Assembly: GCA_938040735.1 (NCBI GenBank)
Contig: CALHYE010000001.1
Span: 62,001-126,000 of the forward strand
DNA length: 64,000 nucleotides
Direction: 5' to 3'
Origin: an uncultured Bellilinea sp.
Lineage (GTDB): Bacteria; Chloroflexota; Anaerolineae; Anaerolineales; Anaerolineaceae
The notes beneath the pieces are model-generated. The model did not search any database and was not told the origin of the DNA. It saw only the letters and a list, made by a program, of their open reading frames with translations. This document shows, piece by piece, positions 1 to 6,900 of this stretch (its first letter is position 1; every line of letters starts with the position of its first letter). A program made the translations under genes and the position numbers.

Positions 1-549
1 CATGTTGATGAACGCGCCCAGCGTTCCAAACGGGCTGAGCGGGAAGGGCAGCGGCAGAAAATAGGGCAGGCTGACGGCTGCGCCGTGCCGTCTGCCGACC
101 AGATAATGCCCAAATTCGTGGGCAGTCAGAATCGCCAGCATGCTGATGGCAAACGGCCAGCCGCCGCTGATGACGGCCCAAATAAATTCGGCCGCATTCG
201 CCGGCATCTGCTCCAGACTCAGCATGCCGCCGGTAAACCACACGCTGATCAGCGTTAGAATGAAGAAGATCAGGTTGGTGCGGGGATTGGATGGACGCGG
301 GGCCTGCCGGCTGGTCACAAAAATCACGGTTTGGCGGTTGTTTTCATATCGAAACAGCGGGGTCAAGCCCAATGGCGCCGCCGCTTCGGCCAGACGGTCA
401 TAGGCTTCGGCCGTATCCGGCAAGATGATCCGCCCGTGGTATTTGATCATGAAGCCTTTGCGTTCATCCCCATAGGTAGTATCTTCGATGAAGAAGACTC
501 GACGCACGGCCAGTTCGATTCGTTCATACAGTAAAGGTTGATCTTCCAT
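1..549 (-). CDS. Site-2 protease family zinc metalloprotease (peptidase M50), 3' end missing
   Basis: The gene reads leftward and runs off the window edge, leaving 183 codons. After about 90 soluble N-terminal residues come hydrophobic segments and the zinc-protease motif HEFGH (His144, Glu145, His148), the catalytic signature of intramembrane M50 proteases. The soluble N-terminus followed by the membrane core resembles EGY1-like site-2 proteases. The family cleaves membrane-embedded substrates, often anti-sigma factors or signal peptide remnants; the substrate here is unknown. The start at 549 is chosen because a purine-rich AGGGA lies just upstream. The C-terminal zinc-ligand motif lies outside the window. 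The gene is followed on the other side by tRNA-Sec on the same strand. Confidence 0.88.
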   Translation of the reverse strand, partial: MEDQPLLYERIELAVRRVFFIEDTTYGDERKGFMIKYHGRIILPDTAEAYDRLAEAAAPLGLTPLFRYENNRQTVIFVTSRQAPRPSNPRTNLIFFILTLISVWFTGGMLSLEQMPANAAEFIWAVISGGWPFAISMLAILTAHEFGHYLVGRRHGAAVSLPYFLPLPFPLSPFGTLGAFINM

Positions 550-592
550 CAGTCCCTGTTTCCCTGTTGAGAATACCGGCAATTTGGTCAGG

Positions 593-686
593 CGGGAATG
601 GATGGGAGTCGAACCCACCGCGGCCCGCAACGCGGCCCGCCACCGGTTTTGAAGACCGGGGAGCCCACCGGGACCCTACCACTCCC
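593..686 (-). tRNA. selC: tRNA-Sec (anticodon UCA), selC
   Basis: The 94-nt sequence folds into the bacterial selenocysteine tRNA form. It has an 8-bp acceptor (GGGAGTGG with CCATTCCC), a 6-bp D stem with a CGGT loop, a 5-bp anticodon stem CCGGT/ACCGG around loop CTTCAAA (anticodon TCA), a long GC-rich variable arm, and a 5-bp T stem around TTCGACT. The discriminator is G, as in E. coli selC. The genome continues CC then T, so the full CCA is not encoded. It implies that the organism decodes UGA as selenocysteine. No selA, selB or selD gene lies in this window. Confidence 0.93.
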
Positions 687-731
687 GCCTTTAAGCATAC
701 CCCAGCGCGCCGTATTCGTCAATTTTTCTGT

Positions 732-1310
732 TCAGGGTGAGATGACCCACTCATACGAATTGCTCAGATTGACCCCTCGAATTTCCGCAATCACATTCAT
801 CTCACAATCCAACACCCGGGCATGAACCAGGGCGGGCGGCAGAAAGAATACCCGCTTATTGCCGGGCAGGATGCTCTCAACCTCACCCAAGCGGTCATTT
901 CCCCATTCTTCGGTGGTTGAAATGTAAAGGTAGCAAATTTCCTGAGCGGTTTGGTTGGTCACCCGAAAAAGAGCGTTCCCCTCGCCGCCGATGATGATGT
1001 GGCGGTTTTGGGAGATTTTGGCTTCGGAATAAAGCGTGTCCTCTGAGCATGAGCGGATAAGCAGGTCGTATTCGCCCGCTTCAAGCATAAAGGTGTGACT
1101 GCCGCGGCTGGGGATTAATTCACCTTCGCCTAGTTGATTTTCTCCAAAATCTGCTTGCTGCGGTGGAGAAAAGTAAACCTCGCAAACAGGCAGGCTGCTG
1201 TGATTATCCACCTGAATTTCCAGCGGAGAGGTTTGACAGGCGCAAACAAGAAAGAACCATAAGCCGAATGTGATCCAGCCGTGTAAGGATCGTACCCCCC
1301 GCCTGATCAT
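732..1310 (-). CDS. Putative lipoprotein with two tandem homologous domains, unknown function
   Basis: A 192-residue protein with a hydrophobic N-terminal segment ending in a lipobox-like VCAC, which predicts lipidation at about Cys25 and an extracytoplasmic location. The rest seems to be two copies of one beta-rich unit of about 70 residues. Both contain an N-x-(S/T) start, a Cys-x-x-Y pattern, an acidic GENQLGE / GNDRLGE stretch and a late Cys. It resembles no family I can name. It lies downstream of a PAP2 phosphatase on the same strand with about 10 bases between them, so the two are probably co-transcribed. Confidence 0.7.
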   Translation of the reverse strand: MIRRGVRSLHGWITFGLWFFLVCACQTSPLEIQVDNHSSLPVCEVYFSPPQQADFGENQLGEGELIPSRGSHTFMLEAGEYDLLIRSCSEDTLYSEAKISQNRHIIIGGEGNALFRVTNQTAQEICYLYISTTEEWGNDRLGEVESILPGNKRVFFLPPALVHARVLDCEMNVIAEIRGVNLSNSYEWVISP

Positions 1311-1319
1311 GGATTGGAA

Positions 1320-1862
1320 TTACCCGAAAAGGAAAGGCAGAATGGTTTGCATCCATTCTCGCGCGGAGAGGAAAACCCCTCCGCTCAGCAAACCCAGAGT
1401 CATGCCAGCCAGCACATCCGATAAATAGTGCATACCGGTGAAGATGCGCGAAAGGCTGACCAGCGCTGCCCAAATGATCACGCATGCCGCTACCCAAAAG
1501 GGAGCATTGGCTGCCACCACCGAGGCAATCATAACCGCACGGGCAGCATGACCGGAGGGGAATGAGTGCGGGTCGGTGTTGCGGTAAATGCTGCCCCATT
1601 CTCCCGGCGGGCGGCTGCGGCGGACAAGGAACTTAATGCTCATCACCAGTGCGGCAAGCAGAAGAATATCCACCATCAAAAAAGCCGAAAACCCCCTCCA
1701 CGCCTTGGAAACGAGCCAGAGGATCCCCAAACCCAGTAACCAAAACCACGAATCGCCGGAGTGAGCCAGAAAAGCCACCAATTTCCACCGGAAGGACTCG
1801 TCCACTTCCATCCTCATACGATTGGACAGGTTGACGTCCCATTGGATCAATTTTTGCATCAT
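1320..1862 (-). CDS. PAP2-family membrane phosphatase
   Basis: A 180-residue integral membrane protein carrying the three PAP2 signature blocks in order: a K-x6-RP block (KFLVRRSRP), PSGH, and SR-x5-H-x3-D (SRIFTGMHYLSD). These form the catalytic site of lipid phosphate and undecaprenyl-pyrophosphate phosphatases. About five membrane helices surround them. Such proteins dephosphorylate lipid phosphates on the outer face of the membrane; the exact substrate cannot be read from sequence. Two adjacent ATG codons (1862 and 1859) are possible starts. It is probably co-transcribed with the lipoprotein gene that follows. Confidence 0.88.
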   Translation of the reverse strand: MMQKLIQWDVNLSNRMRMEVDESFRWKLVAFLAHSGDSWFWLLGLGILWLVSKAWRGFSAFLMVDILLLAALVMSIKFLVRRSRPPGEWGSIYRNTDPHSFPSGHAARAVMIASVVAANAPFWVAACVIIWAALVSLSRIFTGMHYLSDVLAGMTLGLLSGGVFLSAREWMQTILPFLFG

Positions 1863-2077
1863 TCAAGAACACCCCATAAACTGCATTCTGAAAACCCAAG
1901 CGGAGTATACCTTGATTGATAAAAGTTGACCAGCAGCCACCTTACTGATTTGTCAATTCCAATGCCCTGTACTTCTCGTATAATTACCTTGGATGCAGTC
2001 CTCAATGGTTCAAAATTGGTGCCAAAGGGGATTGTGTTAGGGAATTTCCAGCCTTTCATAAGGGAGCCGGGCGACTC

Positions 2078-3742
2078 ATGAAGCGTTCACCTACGACCCT
2101 CATCAGGAAAAGTTCACTTGGATTAAGCGTTTTTCTTCTAACAATCAGTCTCCTAATGACCGCCTGTCAGCCGCTATCCTTGCAGGTTGAACAGGTGCAG
2201 GCCTCGGTTAATTTACAACGGGTGCGGGCTCAGGATTGTTCGTATGGCGGAGCAATTCGGGCGGTTGAAGCAGTGGATGATTACACGGTGCGCTTTACTC
2301 TGTGTAACCCGGATCCGGCTTTTCCAGCCAAACTGGCTTTTCCAATCTTTGCCATTCAGGATGATGAGTACCTGAACGAACATCGGGGCAACTCTAAGGA
2401 GATGAGCCGCCAGCCCAATGGCAGCGGACCCTATCAGGTGGTGGAGTATGTGCCGGGAGTGCGTTTGGTCCTCCAACCCAATCCGAATTATTGGGGGATA
2501 CCACCGCGGATCGAATCGCTCACCTTCCGGTGGGCGACTACCTCGTTATCGCGGCTGGTTGAGGTCAGCACCGAAAAAGCCCACGCAATGGACTCGCCCG
2601 ATCCCAATTCCTATTACAGCATCCATCAGGATCATTCGTTGAATCTGGTCTATCGCCCTGCGCTCAATTTGGCATTTATTGGGATGAACAACCGCTTTAC
2701 GCCCTTCAATGATGCGCGTGTGCGTCAGGCGATCAGCATGCTGATTGACCGGGAGAAAATTATCAGCACGATTTACCCATCCGGTACGGAAGTGGCCGAA
2801 CAATTCCTTTCTCCCGTGTTTCAGGTTGGGTACACCCCACTTTATCGGTGGCATCCGTATGATCCCCAGCAAGCGCTGGATTTGCTGCGGCGGGCCGACT
2901 TTGATTTTGAACAGGAGTTAACCCTTTCATACCCTTCGCAAGGCAATGAACTGTTGCCCGACCCGCACCGGATTGCCCAGACGATTCGCTCGCAGTTATT
3001 GCCATACGGCATCAATGTGCGCCTGAACCGAATGGATACCGCCGAATTTGAACAATCCGTTCAGGCCGGAAATGAGGCTTTCTTCCTGTACTCGTGGGTT
3101 GCCGATTATCCAGACCCCAACAGCCTGTATTCAACCGTCTTTTCGTCCAAATCTCAATTGCTGGGGAATGTCTATCCGGATGTGCAGTTCATGGCGAATG
3201 AAGCCGGGCGCACCAGCGATCCCGACCAGCGCCAAAACCGTTATAACCGAATCAACGAGATGCTGCGGATCCACACGCCGGCAATCCCGCTCGCCCATGT
3301 GCGGACCGCTGTTGTTTTTCGCCGGGAAGTCCAGGGCGCTGCAGTTAACTCGTATCTGGAAAATTTGCCGGAAGTGATCACGCCGGACCGAACGCTGGTG
3401 TTTCTCCAATCGGCTGAGCCGGAATCGCTTTGGCCGGCAGACGCCGCCCAGTGGACGACCTTCCGCGTGACCAACTTGTTGTACTCCACACTGGTCGAAA
3501 ACGATTTTGACAGAGTCGCTTTACGGCCGGGGCTGGCGGAATCGTGGTCGGCCAATCCAAACGCAACCGAATGGACCTTTAACCTGCGCTACGGGGTGCG
3601 TTTTACGAATGGAGCATTGTTGAATGCCAATGATGTGGTTGCATCGTTTGCGGCAATTTGGGACGCTAACAACCCCAATCATACCGGCGACAGCGGCCAG
3701 TTCCAATTCTTCCAGCGCTTTTTTGGCTCATTTCTCAATTAA
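2078..3742 (+). CDS. Circularly permuted peptide/oligopeptide ABC transporter substrate-binding lipoprotein (SBP_bac_5)
   Basis: A 554-residue lipoprotein (signal peptide with LMTAC, Cys30). Its segments are those of DppA/OppA-type binding proteins but in swapped order. Residues about 55-433 begin at the strand normally found in mid-domain (IRAVEAVDDYTVRFTL) and run to the usual C-terminal end. Residues 435-554 then contain what is normally the N-terminal start (TLVFLQSAEPESL, GLAESW, NANDVV) and stop at FFGSFLN, exactly where residue 55 would follow in a normal protein. Together they cover the whole fold once. Start ATG has AAGGGAG upstream. No permease or ATPase genes are adjacent, and a terminator follows. 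It probably binds peptides or similar ligands at the cell surface. Confidence 0.85.
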   Translation: MKRSPTTLIRKSSLGLSVFLLTISLLMTACQPLSLQVEQVQASVNLQRVRAQDCSYGGAIRAVEAVDDYTVRFTLCNPDPAFPAKLAFPIFAIQDDEYLNEHRGNSKEMSRQPNGSGPYQVVEYVPGVRLVLQPNPNYWGIPPRIESLTFRWATTSLSRLVEVSTEKAHAMDSPDPNSYYSIHQDHSLNLVYRPALNLAFIGMNNRFTPFNDARVRQAISMLIDREKIISTIYPSGTEVAEQFLSPVFQVGYTPLYRWHPYDPQQALDLLRRADFDFEQELTLSYPSQGNELLPDPHRIAQTIRSQLLPYGINVRLNRMDTAEFEQSVQAGNEAFFLYSWVADYPDPNSLYSTVFSSKSQLLGNVYPDVQFMANEAGRTSDPDQRQNRYNRINEMLRIHTPAIPLAHVRTAVVFRREVQGAAVNSYLENLPEVITPDRTLVFLQSAEPESLWPADAAQWTTFRVTNLLYSTLVENDFDRVALRPGLAESWSANPNATEWTFNLRYGVRFTNGALLNANDVVASFAAIWDANNPNHTGDSGQFQFFQRFFGSFLN

Positions 3743-3773
3743 CCTTGATTGACGGCTAGACCCGGGAAACCAG

Positions 3774-3803
3774 GGCTGCCTCCAAAAGGGGCAGCCTTTT
3801 TTT
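3774..3803 (+). terminator. Rho-independent terminator after the substrate-binding protein
   Basis: A perfect 7-bp stem GGCTGCC/GGCAGCC with a 9-nt loop is followed directly by seven T. It lies 31 bases after the stop codon and separates this gene from the macroglobulin gene. Confidence 0.88.
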
Positions 3804-3949
3804 GGAACTTTTACGGCTTGGAAGGCGTCTGTTGGCTAAATTCCAAAAGCCCCTCATGAATTGACTCCGATGGATTTTTTTCCACTCGAATTGTGGTAAA
3901 GTAAAGTTGGTTCGCCAGAGGATTGAATGAGATTTACGGAGGCGCCTCC

Positions 3950-6900
3950 ATGAGAAACCATACTCAACCGGGCTTGTTTCGGATGATCATGACCCTGTTT
4001 GGGTTGTTTGGGATGGTTGGTCTATCCTGCAATTTGCCGTTTGGAGGAGGGACAAATCAGCCCCTGCCGACTCAAACGATCGCCCAGCCTACTCGTCTGC
4101 CTGTGCTGCAGGAGGAACCGCCCCCGACTGTTTTAGAGGTTCAACCCGAACCGGGCAGTATACTCAATTCGAGCGAAGGGGTGGTTGTGATTTTTGATCA
4201 GCCAATGGATCGCCTTTCCGTAGAAGGCGCCGTGGAAGTCCAGCCGGTCACCGCCGGCCGTTTTCAGTGGCTGGACGATACTTCGGTGCGTTTTGTGCCG
4301 GATCAACCCCTGCCGTTGAATACTCCGATTACATTGACCTTGCAAACCACCGCAAAAGATCAAAGTGGAAAGAGTCTGACCCGCTCATTTTCTTATACTT
4401 TTCGTACGGCGGGGGAATTGCGAATTACCGAACGACTTCCTCAACCGGATGTTGAAGACATAGACCCCACGACAGCGGTTGCGGTTACCTTTAATCGTCC
4501 GGTGGTTGAGCTGGGCGAGGTTGGTTCCTCCGAACCGGCTGCGTTTTCCTTGCAGCCAGCCGCCGATGGGCAAGGACGCTGGTTGAATACCAGCACGTAT
4601 GTGTTTACCCCTCAGCCAGCTCTTGAAGGCGGCAAGACTTACCAAGTGGTGATCAACGCAGACCTAACGGGCGTTGATGGAGCGCCTTTAGCGAACCCGG
4701 ATTGGATGAACTGGCAGTTTCGTACCGCCAAACCGGCGCTAATCGGCATTGAACCCTCGTTGGATGGCGCTCAGCCGCTGGATGTGGCGATTCGCTTGAC
4801 TTTTAATCAACCCATGAACCGACGCAGTGTTGAACAAGGCTTGCGCTTACGGGGTCAGGATGGCAGCCCGGTTAACCTGATCTACGAGTGGAGCGAGCGG
4901 GATAGGATTGTCACGATTAAGCCGCAGGAATTGCTGGAACGTAATCGGGAATATGTGGTCGAGATGGATGCGGTTGAAGCGCTGGGCGGGGTGAACATCG
5001 AGGAAATTGTGCGCCAATCTTTCCGAACGGTGGGACAATTTCAGGTTATTTCCACCTCCCCGGCAGCCGGGGAAGACCTGGAAGTCTATGGGGATTATGC
5101 CTCGGCGCTGGTAGAATTTTCGGCGCCCCTGGCACCCGCTCAAAATTTGAATGATCGGGTAATCCTTGAACCCAAAGTCAGCAACTTCTACATTTTCAGC
5201 GATGAGCAGGCCGGTTTCCTGTATCTTTCTGGCTTCTTCAAAAGCGGTCAAACCTACCGCTTGACCCTGAAAGCGGAACTCCAAGATCGCTGGGGGCAAA
5301 CGCTCGGCCGGGATTACATCTTCACTTTTAGAGCCGCTAATCAACTACCCACCCTGAATATTCCCATTCAAAACACCTACAGCGCTATTTATTACGCTCT
5401 TCCGGGAGATGCCTTTCTACCGGCTTATGCCGCCAATCTGGAGGTGTTGAATATCCGCCGGGCGCGAATGACCTTGATGGATGTCATTCGCGCGGTCGAA
5501 CGTATTCCCGCTTTTGATTCGTTGCCGCTTGAGGAAAACTGGCAGATGGAATTAAATTTACCGCAGAATGTCAGTCAGGGAATTGAAATTCCGCTAAAAG
5601 CCGATAAAAGCGGTCTGGAAACGGGTTTATATGCGTTTCAGATCGCCTCTCCGCAGTTTACTGAAACCTATCAAACGGTTAATTTGCTGATGGCGGTCAG
5701 TCCGGTTCAACTGACCATCAAAGAAAGCCAGCGAGAGGTCTTGGTTTGGGCGGTTAGCGCCTTGAACCACCGTCCGGTGAGCGGGCGGGAAGTTAGAGTA
5801 TATCAGGCTGGGAGCGGATTGGAGTTGGGTAAGGCCCAAACCGATGAGCAGGGCGTCGCTCGAATCTCCCTGACCGAAAGTCAGCTTTACCGCACGCTGG
5901 TGATCACCCTGGGGAAGGAGGGCGACCCGGATTTTTCGCTGGCAACCACCCAATGGAATGCCGGAATTTCGCCGTGGAACTTTGGGATCAGCAGTAATTT
6001 CGACCAGCCCAAGATCAAAACCTACGGTTACACCGACCGTCCCATCTATCAGCCCGGGCAAACCGTTTACTACCGCTACGTCGTCCGTCAGTGGGATGAC
6101 GCACGCTACCCGCCCGCGGACTTGAAAGAAATTACGGTTAGGGTTTACGGCGGCTACTCCCCCGAACAGGGGACGCCCTTGCTGGAGACCCAAAAATTGA
6201 CTCTGTCGCCGTATGGAACGGCTTACGGGCAGGTGGAATTGTCGCCGGATGCGCCGACCGGGATTTATTCCATTCAGATTGACAATCAACCTGATTCGGT
6301 GATTGAGTTTCAGGTGGCGGCCTATCGCAAGCCGGAGATTGATTTGCAGGTGACTTTCTCCAAATCCGATTACCGGCTGGGGGAGGATATGCGGGCGGAG
6401 GTTGGAGCAAATTATTTCTTTGGGGCGCCGGCTGCCGGTGTCAACGTCAGCTGGTCTTTGTATGCCCGTAACGCCGAAACCGACTTGCCGGGCGGGTATG
6501 TTTCGGGACGGCTGGATACCTTCTGGCTTGAGCCGGACTGGTGGATGCGAATGGATTTACCCCTGGGGGATTATGTAATGGGCGGCAGCGGGGTTACCGG
6601 TGCGGACGGGCGCTTCCCGTTGACCTTTCTCGGCCAAAGTCTCAGCGCTCTCCTTGAAGAAAACCGCCAGAAAATTCTGACTCTCGAAGTCACCATGACG
6701 GATGAAAGCGGTTTTCCTGTGTCACAACGGGCGCAAACGGTTCTTCATCCTTCAAATTTCATCATCGGTATTCGGCCGGAAAGCTGGGTGCAATCGGCCG
6801 GCAGCCCGTTTGTCTTTTCCATCCTGACGGTGGATTGGCAGAAACAACCGCTTGGAGCCCGCCCGCTGAGCGCAACCTTTGATCGAATCGAGTGGGTGCA

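Noticed and set aside
1859-2059. 66-codon open frame on the minus strand upstream of the PAP2 gene
   Set aside because: It overlaps the PAP2 start, has no ribosome-binding site and no protein-like composition; it is the promoter region.
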